Assembly (NCBI RefSeq): GCF_017654505.1
Contig: NC_054548.1
Location: 26,134,969-26,198,968 of the forward strand
Direction of reading: 5' to 3'
Length of the DNA: 64,000 nucleotides
Source: Polyodon spathula
Lineage: Eukaryota; Chordata; Actinopteri; Acipenseriformes; Polyodontidae
The translations under genes and the position numbers were made by a program. Positions 1 to 11,786 of the stretch are shown piece by piece (positions within the stretch are counted from its first letter, which is position 1; each line of letters begins with the position of its first letter). The notes under the pieces were generated by a model. The model made no database searches. It had not been told where the DNA came from and worked only from the letters and a program-made list of their open reading frames with translations.

Positions 1-620
1 GCCGTACTTCATTTTTCTTGCCACAGATCAGCAGTAAACTGTCCTTCATCTACACACTGCATGTGTATAAAATCCTTTTCTTAACGCCAGCTATTTCTAT
101 TTCCAGAGTCAGCAGATTATAGACTGACATTCTGTGCAGCAGTAGTGCCTGACCCCAAATCAAGCCCCATGCAACGTATAGAATCTAATACCAACACACA
201 GGAAGTGAATCTATTGTGCAGTGGCTTGATAACTTGGCTTCATCAAAGTTGTTTTCAATACCCATTTAAACACAACTTTATTCTCATTTAATTTATTCTG
301 GATGCTTTACCAGTTAACGTTTATATGAGATTTATACATAAATCTTATTCTCCTGACATAATTCACACAGCAAAGTAGAGTCACTTACCTAAAGCTTATC
401 ACCGGTGTAGACGTTTTAAACGTATATTTAAGAGAGCCTCAGGATTTGAACTGGGGTGTGTTATTTATGGAGCCTACAACTACAAGTAAATATTTTAAGA
501 TATATGAGTCTGTTTAACTGACTATTCTAATGCAGTTCAAACAGAAATACAGAAACAGTATAAAATACATAAGTTTAACCTGCTGCTATAATTTAGCAAA
601 GGATACAAAGCGATAACATT

Positions 621-765
621 CCTGGTAGTGCCAGCAGGGACTCAAAGTCTTTGCAGTCAGAAACTATAGTTGAAGCATTGACAAATATCTTCCAGCGATT
701 GGAACAAAAATTTGCCGTCACAATGACAATGCTGGTGAATTTAGCTGGGAAATAAGTTAGAGTTT
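621..765 (-). pseudogene. Relic of a claudin-10-like first exon
   Basis: The minus strand still reads IVIVTANFCSNRW and SDCKDFESLLALP, matching the second half of exon 1 of gene B. The diagnostic residues are lost: the tryptophan after the first membrane segment is absent, NLW has become NRW and the following cysteine is phenylalanine. The donor has changed from GT to GA (CCAG|GAATGT). The first membrane segment is unrecognisable. No exons 2 to 5 are visible to the left, but the window ends there. This is a dead member of the array. Confidence 0.75.
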
Positions 766-1750
766 GCCTTGCGCAAATCTTAGGCCTTAAAGGCAAGGTT
801 AAACCGTCAAATTTTTCTGTCTGTGAAGACTATTATTACGATCTTTCCAAAGTGTCTAGTTAATTGTTTTACTTTTAAAAACGTTGTCAGGCTCTTAATT
901 AAAAATTAAAAATCAAAAACATGTCATTGTAATATTAATAACATGTTTTTCATAATAGGTTAACTTTAGGCTACGTAGTTTACAAAGTTTACATTTAATT
1001 TCTGGCTGCTTTATATTATAGGTTTTCTTCGTACATGTACTTGCAATATATAAGTATTAGCAAAAGAGAAATAAATACAATACATGCATTTTGTATATGT
1101 GTTATGACATGAGCAGAAATAATTTATCATTTGTTGTGCGGTTTATTTTTATGTGCAATTATTTTTGTGTTTAAAATGCAATAATAACAGTTTATAATAC
1201 AACATTTTATTTATTATTTAATAATAGGTGTTAAGTTTAATTCACAATTTACAAAGACTTGGGAAACTCTCAGAGTTGTCATTTTAAATTTTTAATCTCC
1301 GCTGATATTTATATTAGGTTTTCTTCGTACAAATAATACAGCGAAAGAGAAATAAATACGTGTATAATTTGCATGTGTTGACATACTGTATCAGAAACCA
1401 TTATGCATTTGTCTTGCGATTTATTTTGATGTGCAATTATATACTGTGGTCAAGCTATCTGCCACTTTTGAAATGCCTGTCAAGCAGTGAAATTCTTCAC
1501 TCTGTGAGATTTAGAACTGCACTAGAATAAAACATTTTCATACATTTTCAAAAAGAATGAAAAATTGTATATTTAACAAGTATGAAAGAACTCTCAATAA
1601 TAACTTATTGCAACACAGTCAAAGGACAATTCCAAGTTGTTTAGGAGGCAGACGACCGCAGAAAGATCTCATTCAGATGTTTACTAAGGTGAGCGTCAGG
1701 ACGCCACAACACAGCCCCAAGCTGCTCGCAGGAAGCTCCTAAATAGAGAT
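766..1750. other. AT-rich non-coding stretch
   Basis: I see no gene. A loosely repeated phrase (GGTTTTCTTCGTACA, then GCGAAAGAGAAATAAATAC) occurs at about 1020-1090 and 1317-1360, which suggests an old internal duplication of roughly 300 bp. The first 620 bases of the window also hold nothing I can name. Confidence 0.4.
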
Positions 1751-3830
1751 CTCCCCGAGCCCTATTGGCTCACACACACAAGGGCACATTTACATACACA
1801 CTGATGCTCAGACCCTCAGTCCCACGCAAGCAGCTGACTGGCGGAACCAAACACAAATCACAGAGCAGCAAACACAGACCCCATCAACATACAACTGCAC
1901 TGTGCACTTGACACCCCAGGCAGAGCACCAGCACTGCCTAGACACAAAACGTTCTTTACTCACAGATTAATTTGGGCAGACCCCAGAATATTGTAGATGA
2001 GCAGGCTAGTTAGCCGGCAGCATAGGTCGGTGATCCGGGTCACACAGGCAGCGGCGACCGGAATATTGCTGCAAAGTGCAACACCTTTTCTTTGTAGTTT
2101 TGTTACCGTTTTATTTTCCCTGTTTCTTTGTGCCTTTGATTTTTGTGTTATTGTTTTGAAGTGCCTGGACTGTTTAACATTGCTTGGTATTCCCATTGTT
2201 CTGTTTACCATAGTTGGTAAGCAGACCACGGACCAACAGCACCCTCTGCTGGCTAAAGAAACCCAAAACACCCTGCAATAAAACTGGGCACCTGTGCGGT
2301 GCTGTCAAGTTGAATTACCCACCATCCTTCCACAAGCACATGGCACATGAGGCCAAAATAAACTGACAAACAAAACGAGAGTTTCACACTGGCAGGGTGG
2401 ACGAACGACTACACAACAAGTACGGTGATCTGGTGCTGACAGCTCCCAGAATGACTCCTTCAGCCGGGGCAAGCTACTGGGGTTGGTAGTCTCCAGACCT
2501 CTCCCAAGATCTCCGGAAGCGAAACTGCTGCGGGGGAAGGTGGTCTCCTGACCTCTCCCCCCTTTATAGCTGGCAGCTCCCTCTGGGGGAACTCCAGCCC
2601 CCAGAACTCCTGCAGCGAAATTGCAGTGGGGAAAGGTGGTCTCCTGACCTCTCCCCCCTTTTTCATAGCTGGCAGCTCCCTCTGGTGGGCCTCCGGCCAC
2701 ACTGACCCCTGCGGCCAAGCAGAGCTGACGGCGACTCATGGCGAAGCAGTTCCGGTGACCCCAGGCGATGTAGAGCTGCAAGCAACCCCAGGCCATGCGA
2801 AGCGACAGGCAACCCCAGGCGGTACCAGGTAGGCAGGCAACCCCAGGCGATGCCAAGCAGGCGTCCTTCGGCGAAGCGATGCAAGGGCTTCTGAGGACCG
2901 CCAGCATCTAGTCCTGGTCCTTCTGGTGAAGGGAGAGGCAGCTCCTGCTCCTCTCCCCCTGATGGTGATGGAGGCAGAGGAAGCTCCAGCTCCTCTCCTC
3001 GTAATGGTGGGGGAAGTGATACCAGCAGGCATTCACCCTCTGCTGGTGGATGTGGATCCAGCAGACATTCAACCTCTGCTGGTGGACGGGGACCCAGCAG
3101 GCATTTACCCTCTGCTGGTGGACAGGGACCCAGCAGGCATTCACCCTCTGCTGCTGGACGGGGACCCAGCAGGCATTCACCCTCTGCTGGTGGATGGGGA
3201 CCCAGTGTGGATGAAGTCAGACCAGAAACAGGAACCGACTCAGAACACAGGTTTTGGAATGGTGAAGGCGCTGATGCGCAGTTTAATAATTAAACAGACA
3301 GAAAATAAAAGGTTTGTAACAAATACTGCACACGGCACGTGAGGCCAAAATAAATAGACAAACAAAACGAGTGGACACTAACAAAACAGGGTGGACGAAC
3401 GCTACACAAAACAAGTACGGTGCTGGTGCTTCAAGCACTCGTAGAAATTGATATTTATAATTACGCTTCTCCTCTCTCTCTCCCCTGTTCTCCACTCCTG
3501 AGCACACAACCTCGAATGAGTGAAAACATGTTGCTTTTATGCAGCTGCACCGAGACTTGTTTGCTAATCAATCATTCAATTGGAGTCGTGGTACAACTGC
3601 ACGTGAATTAATAAAGTGCAATTCCCCGTGCTCACATATTATTACTTTTTACTTGCACGTGAAATGCTGTGCAATCCTCGTGCCTAAATACAAATATACA
3701 TTTTAAACACTTGTGTTACACAAACCTGTTTCTATCCCCTGTACCAATGACTATACACCAACATTTAACACACAACATACAACACAAAATACACGTAGGG
3801 GCAGGACACTTTGACCAGTGTGCAAGGTGT
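1750..3830. other. Repeat-rich, possibly retroelement-derived region
   Basis: GC content rises and several short tandem repeats follow one another: a unit of about 98 bp at 2536-2690 (GGTGGTCTCCTGACCTCTCC twice), a CAACCCCAGGC-containing repeat at 2760-2860 and a 36-bp minisatellite at 3022-3201. A direct repeat of about 90 bp bounds the block (2340-2430 and 3338-3425, both with GGGTGGACGAACG and ACAAGTACGGTG). Both strands show moderately long open frames through the tandem repeats, as repeats of 12 codons allow. No polymerase, protease or integrase motif is visible, so I do not assign a family. Confidence 0.45.
3022..3201 (+). repeat. 36-bp minisatellite, five copies
   Basis: The units start at 3022, 3058, 3094, 3130 and 3166. 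On the plus strand each can be read as the 12-residue unit PAGIHPLLVDGD inside an open frame from 2926 to 3342. The minus strand is also open. A protein product is unproven. Confidence 0.8.
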
Positions 3831-4850
3831 CATAAATAAATGGACTCAGTCATGGTCAGAGATTAGATCAACATTTTTAAGACAACACATCCTTATTGTT
3901 AACGACTTGGTGATGCTCTTATCCCCTCGCCACTGTTATGGTTATGTTCTTAACAAACTAGTTTAAAGTAACCAGGATCATGTGTGGTTAATGCATTATT
4001 TTTAGGATTTGTGGATTCATGGATTACAGCTTTAATATTTCTGAATGCACTGTTCATCAGTGCCCAACAATTTAGTACAATGTTTTGCCAATATTTATTG
4101 TACAGTCGTTAACCTGCATTGTTACAATGATGTTTAGGGCCTAAGATTTTAATTGATTTCCCATGAAAACTGTTACTTTATTTCAATGCACAACAAAAAA
4201 GGATTTTGTGCACTTAATCAAGAGCAATTCTTGCAATTCTTATCTTTCACTTCAAATTGCTTCCGAGATGGTAAATATCAGACACCAATAAAATTATTAT
4301 TAAGCTCCAGAACTATGTATTACCTAACAAGTAATGTGCCATTCCAATTGTTGGTTAAAATAATAACAGACAGTGAGAAGCAATCCAGGAGCTTATAATA
4401 GAGTGTTCTTTCAGCTAGAGGTCTGGTTTTACGCTTTTTCAGAAATTATCAATACTGGTAACTGCTGTATTCACATGTATAGACCAAGATGGCAAACCAC
4501 CTTAGTGTACTTCACACATTCTTAAACAAGGTACACATTAAGACATTCACAGTGTATTTATAAGGTACATGTTAATCTAAACATTTAGGGATCTATATGC
4601 TGCCGCTATCTGACATTTAACTTACCTTTAAAGATAAAAATGTGTTTCAGACAATCTTAGAAGGTGTCAGAGTTTGTTTATACTTTTTCTTTTAATGTTT
4701 CTTTTTAAACAGGTATTTAGATCTGACACTGTTTAGATCAATTGATTCAACCCCTTAATCTTCGTGGGCATGATGCCACAGGTGCAAACTTGAGGCAAAC
4801 AGAGCTGTAGACAACATTATTGTTGTTTGGCTTCTGTTGAGAGGGTCTAC
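3430..4850. other. Non-coding stretch
   Basis: Unique-looking AT-rich sequence with no gene, long repeat or recognisable element. The open frame at 4153-4398 has no family signature. Confidence 0.4.
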
Positions 4851-4861
4851 CAAGCCAATCA

Positions 4862-4909
4862 TGTCTAGCTCTGCTCAATCGTGTCTAGCTCTGCTCAATC
4901 GTGTAGCTC
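4862..4909. repeat. Short satellite stretch left of the foldback element
   Basis: About two and a half monomers of the 18-20-bp satellite (GTCTAGCTCTGCTCAATC) stand outside the element and abut its TA target site at 4910-4911. Confidence 0.7.
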
Positions 4910-4911
4910 TA

Positions 4912-6419
4912 CCGATATTTTAATTCCAAATCAACATTAAAACTCTTAGTTGCCTTTGACCACCCCTTTAAACTAAGGCTGAAATTACATTAATTGAAAT
5001 GGGAGATGTGAAGGCGGGTTGTCTCTATTCCACAGCCACAGCCAAGCTTTAATATAAACATAACATTATACTGAATTAGCTTTTAAATCATATGCTGCAA
5101 CACTCCTGTCTGCTCATTGACTGCTTTAGCTTCAAAAGCAAATAAGTGCAGCTAGACACGATTGAGCAGAGCTACACACGATTGAGCAGAGCTAGACACA
5201 ATTGAGTAGAGCTAGACACGATTGAGCAGAGTTAGACACAATTGAGCAAAGCTACACAATTGAGCAGAGCTAGACATGATTGAGTAGAGCTAGACACGAT
5301 TGAGTAGAGCTACACAATTGAGCAGAGCTAGACACAATTGAGTAGAGCTAGACATGATTGAGCAGAGTTAGACACAATTGAATAGAGCTAGACACGACAG
5401 AGCAGAGCTGGACACAACTGAGTGGAGCTAGACATGATTGAGTAGAGCCATATGATCATGTGGCTCTACTCAATTGTGTCTAGCTCTGCTAAGTCGTGTC
5501 TAGTTCTGCTCAGTCGTGTCTTGCTCTTCTTAATCGTGTAGCTCTACTCAATTGTGTAGCTCTGCTCAATTGTGTCTAACTCTGCTCAATCGTGTCTAGC
5601 TCTACTCAATTGTGTCTAGCTCTGCTCACTTGTGCCTAGCTCTGCTCAATCGTGTCTAGCTCTACTCAATCGTGTCTAGCTCTACTCAATCGTATCTAGC
5701 TCTGCACAGTCGTGTAGCTCTACTCAATCATGTAGCTCTACTCAATCTTGTCTAGCTCTACTCAATCGTATAGCTCTACTCAGTCATGTCTAGCTCTGCT
5801 CAGTCGTGTAGCTCTACTTAATCGTGTAGCTCTACTCAATCGTGTCTAGCTCTGCTCAATTGTGTAGCTCTGCTCAATTGTGTCTAGCTCCACTCAGTTG
5901 TGTCTAGCTCTACTCAATCATGTCTAGCTCTGCTCAATTATGTCTAGCTCTACTCAATCGTGTAGCTCTACTCAATCATGTGGCTCTACTCAATTGTGTC
6001 TAGCTCTGCTAAGTCGTGTCTAGTTCTGCTCAGTCGTGTCTTGCTCTTCTTAATCGTGTAGCTCTACTCAATTGTGTAGCTCTGCTCAATTGTGTCTAAC
6101 TCTGCTCAATCGTGTCTAGCTCTACTCAATTGTGTCTAGCTCTGCTCAATCGTGTGTAGCTCTGCTCAATCGTGTCTAGCTGCACTTATTTGCTTTTGAA
6201 GCTAAAGCAGTCAATGAGCAGACAGGAGTGTTGCAGCATATGATTTAAAAGCTAATTCAGTATAATGTTATGTTTATATTAAAGCTTGGCTGTGGCTGTG
6301 GAATAGAGACAACCCGCCTTCACATCTCCCATTTCAATTAATGTAATTTCAGCCTTAGTTTAAAGGGGTGGTCAAAGGCAACTAAGAGTTTTAATGTTGA
6401 TTTGGAATTAAAATATCGG
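4912..6419. mobile_element. Foldback-like transposon with satellite core
   Basis: The element is bounded by inverted repeats at 4912-5150 and 6181-6419, 239 bp each and identical as far as I can read, with outer ends CCGATATTTTAATTCC. A TA stands at each edge (4910-4911 and 6420-6421), as for Tc1/mariner-type insertion. The interior, 5151-6180, consists only of 18-20-bp satellite monomers. The monomers run in one orientation up to about 5445 and in the other from about 5468, meeting at a short palindrome (GAGCCATATGATCATGTGGC). So the whole unit can fold into one long hairpin. No transposase is present, so it would be non-autonomous. Drosophila foldback elements have a comparable plan, but I see no sequence link to them. 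Confidence 0.75.
5151..6180. repeat. Satellite core of the foldback element, with orientation switch
   Basis: Monomers alternate between a 20-bp form (CTCTACTCAATCGTGTCTAG) and an 18-bp form lacking TC before TAG. Common variants are TAC or TGC before TCA and CGTGT, TGTGT or CATGT. The left arm is about 300 bp and the right arm about 710 bp, so one arm has expanded or the other shrunk. Confidence 0.85.
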
Positions 6420-6993
6420 TATCCAAATCTGAATGAATTGACAAGAAATAACCCAGGACAGAGCATTAACAACTGCTATAGAAATGCAATTGAGTCCCGC
6501 TCCATTTCACATCCTGTATTTGTTGTTTCTTATCTGATTTCTCTAAACTGTAAACACTAGTATCTGTACATTCCCACACCTGCAGTATAGTATGCGTAGC
6601 TGATGTAATTTCTAGAACAATCCATAACTTTAGGTTAATACCATAACCCTGGTTCCCTGAAAAGAGAATGACAACCATTACCGAATGGGAAGAGCCTCTC
6701 TTACCGTCAATCTAATACAAATACACAAAAGCTGCCCTATTAGGGCCCTGCTGCGAGGCAGGAAGTCCCGCGCACCTCCTGTTGAAAAGGGATGTCCTCA
6801 CAGTAGCACATCGCCATTTTCTTTTGAAAACAGAGGTCAGGTGGGGACACAACCTCAAGGGGTAATGGCTGTCATTCTCTTTTCAGGGAACCAGGGTTAT
6901 AGTAAAACCTAACATTCCCTTTCAATTCGAATGACAACCATTATGGAATGGGAAAGCTGTACCAAAGCTGTCGTGGCTCCAGATTACCGACAG
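6181..6993. repeat. Module copy 1: inverted-repeat end, flank and DIRS terminus
   Basis: This holds the right 239-bp inverted repeat (6181-6419), about 220 bp of flank beginning ATCCAAATCTGAATG, and a terminal piece of the DIRS-like element ending at TTACCGACAG. Within it, 6643-6900 has inverted ends (ATAACCCTGGTTCCCTG). The same module recurs at 9068-9880 and 11787-12581. Confidence 0.85.
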
Positions 6994-9067
6994 TGTCTAG
7001 CTCTGCTCAGTCATGTCTAGCTCTGCTCAGTCGTGTCTAGCTCTACTCAATTGTGTAGCGCTACTCAATCATGTCTAGCTTTGCTCAATTGTATCTAGCT
7101 CTACTCAATTTTGTCTAGCTCTACTCAATTGTGTAGCTCTACTCAATCATGTAGCTCTACTCAGTCGTGTCTAGCTCTGCTCAATCGTGTAGCTCTACTC
7201 AATCGTGTCTAGCTCTACTCAATTGTGTCTAGCTCTGCTCAGTCGTGTCTAGCTCTGCTCAGTCGTGTAGCTCTACTCAATCATGTGTAGCTCTACTAAA
7301 TTGTGTCTAGCTCTGCTCAATCACGTAGCTCTACTCAATTGTGTAGCTCTACTCAATCTTGTAGCTCTACTCAATCGTGTCTAGCTCTACTCAATCATGT
7401 GTAGCTCTACTCAATCTTGTCTAGCTCTGCTCAGTCGTGTCTAGCTCTGCTCAGTCATGTCTAGCTCTACTTAATCGTCTAGCTCTACTCAATCGTGTAG
7501 CTGTACTCAATCATGTCTAGCTCTGCTCAATCGTGTAGCTCTACTCAATTGTGTCTAGCTCTGCTCAATTGTGTCTAGCTCTGCTCAGTCGTGTCTAGCT
7601 CTGCTCAGTCGTGTAGCTCTACTCAATTATGTTTAGATCTACTAAATTGTGTCTAGCTCTGCTCAATCATGTAGCTCTACTCAATTGTGTAGCTCTACTC
7701 AATCTTGTCTAGTTCTACTCAATCGTGTCTAGCTCTACTCAATCGTGTAGCTCTACTCAATCTTGTCTAGCTCTGCTCAGTCGTGTCTAGCTCTGCTCAG
7801 TCATGTCTAGCTCTACTTAATCGTGTAGCTCTACTCAATCGTGTAGCTGTACTCAATCATGTCTAGCTCTGCTCAATCGTGTAGCTCTACTCAATTGTGT
7901 CTAACTCTGCTCAATCGTGTAGCTCTACTCAATTGTGTCTAGCTCTGCTCAATCGTGTCTAACTCTGCTCAATCGTGTAGCTCTACTCAATCATGTCTAG
8001 CTCTGCTCAGTCGTGTCTAGCTCTACTTAATCGTGTAGCTCTACTCAATCATGTCTAGCTCTGCTCAATCATGTCTAGCTCTACTCAATTGTGTCTAGCT
8101 CTGCTCAATTTTGTCTAACTCTGCTCAATCGTGCAGCTCTGCTCAATCGTGTCTAGCTCTGCTCAATCGTGTAGCTCTACTCAATCATGTCTAGCTCTAC
8201 TCAGTCGTGTAGCTCTACTCAATCATGTCTAGCTCTGCTCAATTGTGTAGCTCTACTCAATCTTGTCTAGCTCTACTCAATCGTGTCTAGCTCTACTCAA
8301 TCATGTCTAGCTCTGCTCAATTATGTCTAGCTCTACTTAATCATGTAACTCTACTCAATCATGTAGCTCTACTCAATTGTGTCTAGCTCTGCTCAATCAT
8401 GTCTAGCTCTGCTCAATTGTGTAGCTTTGCTCAATTGTGTCTAACTCTGCTCAATCGTGTCTAGCTCTACTCAATTGTGTCTAGCTCTGCTCACTTGTGC
8501 CTAGCTCTGCTCAATCGTGTAGCTCTACTCAATCGTGTCTAGCTCTACTCAATCGTATCTAGCTCTGCACAGTCGTGTAGCTCTACTCAATCATGTAGCT
8601 CTACTCAATCTTGTCTAGCTCTACTCAATCGTATAGCTCTACTCAGTCATGTCTAGCTCTGCTCAGTCGTGTAGCTCTACTTAATCGTGTAGCTCTACTC
8701 AATCGTGTCTAGCTCTGCTCAATTGTGTAGCTCTGCTCAATTGTGTCTAGCTCCACTCAGTCGTGTCTAGCTCTACTCAATCATGTCTAGCTCTGCTCAA
8801 TTGTGTCTAGCTCTACTCAATCGTGTAGCTCTACTCAATTGTGTAGCTCTACTCAATTGTGTCTAGCTCTGCTCAATTGTGTCTAGCTCTGCTCAATTGT
8901 GTCTAGCTCTGCTCAATTGTGTCTAGCTCTACTCAATTGTGTCTAGCTCTGCTCAATTGTGTCTAGCTCTGCTCAATTGTGTCTAGCTCTGCTCAATCGT
9001 GTCTAGCTCTACTCAATTGTGTCTAGCTCTGCTCAATCGTGTGTAGCTCTGCTCAATCGTGTTTAGC
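6994..9067. repeat. Satellite array 2
   Basis: About 2.07 kb of the same 18-20-bp monomers, all in the orientation of the right arm. It begins abruptly at TTACCGACAG|TGTCTAGC and ends at the second copy of the 239-bp repeat. Longer strings of monomers recur inside it and between this array and the other two, indicating higher-order duplication. For example, the monomer order at 5878-5950 resembles that at 8746-8820. Confidence 0.9.
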
Positions 9068-9880
9068 TGCACTTATTTGCTTTTGAAGCTAAAGCAGTCA
9101 ATGAGCAGACAGGAGTGTTGCAGCATATGATTTAAAAGCTAATTCAGTATAATGTTATGTTTATATTAAAGCTTGGCTGTGGCTGTGGAATAGAGACAAC
9201 CCGCCTTCACATCTCCCATTTCAATTAATGTAATTTCAGCCTTAGTTTAAAGGGGTGGTCAAAGGCAACTAAGAGTTTTAATGTTGATTTGGAATTAAAA
9301 TATCGGTATCCAAATCTGAATGAATTGACAAGAAATAACCCAGGACAGAGCATTAACAACTGCTATAGAAATGCAATTGAGTCCCGCTCCATTTCACATC
9401 CTGTATTTGTTGTTTCTTATCTGATTTCTCTAAACTGTAAACACTAGTATCTGTACATTCCCACACCTGCAGTATAGTATGCGTAGCTGATGTAATTTCT
9501 AGAACAATCCATAACTTTAGGTTATTACCATAACCCTGGTTCCCTGAAAAGAGAATGACAACCATTACCGAATGGGAAGAGCCTCTCTGACCGTCAATCA
9601 CTGAGCATATATACAAAAGCTGCCCTATTAGGGCCCTGCTGTGAGGGGGAAGTCCCGCGCACCTCCTGTTGAAAAGGGATGTCCTCACAGTAGCACATCG
9701 CCATTTTCTTTTGAAAACAGAGGTCAGGTGGGGACACAACCTCAAGGGGTAATGGCTGTCATTCTCTTTTCAGGGAACCAGGGTTATAGTAAAACCTAAC
9801 ATTCCCTTTCAATTCGAATGACAACCATTACGGAATGGGAAAGCTGTACCAAAGCTGTCGTGGCTCCAGATTACCGACAG
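9068..9880. repeat. Module copy 2
   Basis: A near-identical copy of 6181-6993, offset 2887 bp throughout (239-bp repeat 9068-9306, DIRS terminus ending at 9880). Small differences are visible, such as CACTGAGCATATATAC in place of TAATACAAATACAC in the DIRS part. Confidence 0.88.
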
Positions 9881-11786
9881 TGTCTAGCTCTGCTCAGTCA
9901 TGTCTAGCTCTGCTCAGTCGTGTCTAGCTCTACTCAATTGTGTAGCGCTACTCAATCATGTCTAGCTTTGCTCAATTGTATCTAGCTCTACTCAATTTTG
10001 TCTAGCTCTACTCAATTGTGTAGCTCTACTCAATCATGTAGCTCTACTCAGTCGTGTCTAGCTCTGCTCAATCGTGTAGCTCTACTCAATCGTGTCTAGC
10101 TCTACTCAATTGTGTCTAGCTCTGCTCAGTCGTGTCTAGCTCTGCTCAGTCGTGTAGCTCTACTCAATTATGTTTAGCTCTACTAAATTGTGTCTAGCTC
10201 TGCTCAATCACGTAGCTCTACTCAATTGTGTAGCTCTACTCAATCTTGTCTAGCTCTACTCAATCGTGTCTAGCTCTACTCAATCGTGTAGCTCTACTCA
10301 ATCTTGTCTAGCTCTGCTCAGTCGTGTCTAGCTCTGCTCAATCATGTCTAGCTCTACTTAATCGTGTAGCTCTACTCAATCGTGTAGCTGTACTCAATCA
10401 TGTCTAGCTCTGCTCAATCGTGTAGCTCTACTCAATTGTGTCTAACTCTGCTCAATCGTGTCTAGCTCTACTCAATCGTGTCTAGCTCTGCTCAATCGTG
10501 TCTAGCTCTGCTCAATCGTGTAGCTCTGCTCAATCGTGTCTAGCTCTGCTCAATCGTGTAGCTCTACTCAATCATGTCTAGCTCTGCTCAATCGTGTAGC
10601 TCTACTCAATTGTGTAGCTCTACTCAGTCATGTCTAGCTCTGCTCAGTCGTGTCTAGCTCTACTTAATCGTGTCTAGCTCTACTCAATCATGTCTAGCTC
10701 TGCTCAATCGTGTAGCTGTACTCAATTGTGTCTAGCTCTGCTCAATTTTGTCTAGCTCTGCTCAATCGTGTAGCTCTGCTCAATCGTGTAGCTCTACTCA
10801 ATCATGTCTAGCTCTACTCAGTCGTGTAGCTCTACTCAATCATGTCTAGCTCTGCTCAATTGTGTAGCTCTACTCAATCTTGTCTAACTCTACTCAATCA
10901 TGTCTAGCTCTACTCAATCATGTCTAGCTCTACTCAATTGTGTTTAGCTCTACTCAATTGTGTAGCTCTACTCAATCTTGTCTAGCTCTACTCAATCATG
11001 TCTAGCTCTACTCAATTGTGTTTAGCTCTACTCAGTCATGTCTAGCTCTCCTCAGTCGTGTCTAGCTCTACTTAATCGTGTAGCTCTACTCAATCGTGTA
11101 GCTCTACTCAATTGTGTCTAGCTCCACTCAGTTGTGTATAGCTCTACTCAATTGTCTAGCTCTGCTCAATTGTGTCTAACTCTGCTCAATCGTGTCTAGC
11201 TCTACTCAATTGTGTCTAGCTCTACTCAATTGTCTAGCTCTGCTCAATTGTGTCTAACTCTGTTCAATCGTGTCTAGCTCTACTCAATCGTGTCTAGCTC
11301 TACTCAATTTTGTCTAGCTCTGCTCAGTCATGTCTAGCTCTGCTCAATCGTGTAGCTCTACTCAATTGTGTAGCTCTACTCAATCTTGTCTAGCTCTACT
11401 CAGTCATGTCTAGCTCTGCTCAGTCGTGTCTAGCTCTACTTAATCGTGTAGCTCTACTCAATCGTGTATCTCTGCTCAATCGTGTCTAGCTCTGCTCAAA
11501 CGTGTAGCTCTACTCAATTGTGTCTAGCTCTGCTCAGTTGTATCTAGCTCTGCTCAGTTGTGTATAGCTCTACTCAATTGTCTAGCTCTGCTCAATTGTG
11601 TCTAACTCTGTTCAATCGTGTCTAGCTCTACTCAGTTGTGTCTAGCTCTGCTCAGTCATGTCTAGCTCTACTCAATTGTGTCTAACTCTGCTCAATTGTG
11701 TCTAGCTCTACTCAGTGGTGTCTAGCTCTACTCAATTGTGTCTAGCTCTGCTCAATCGTGTGTAGCTCTGCTCAATCGTGTCTAGC
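9881..11786. repeat. Satellite array 3
   Basis: About 1.9 kb of the 18-20-bp monomers in the right-arm orientation. It starts with the same TTACCGACAG|TGTCTAGC junction and nearly the same order of variant monomers as array 2, then diverges toward its right end. Confidence 0.9.

Noticed and set aside
6466..6678. Recurring 70-residue open frames at 6466, 9353 and 12072 (minus) considered as a gene family
   Set aside because: They are the same flank/DIRS-end segment duplicated with the satellite modules and have no family motif; recurrence reflects duplication, not coding selection.
5151..11786. The regular 18-20-bp repeats considered as a CRISPR array
   Set aside because: There are no unique spacers; adjacent monomers vary only by point changes, and the context is a vertebrate-like genome.
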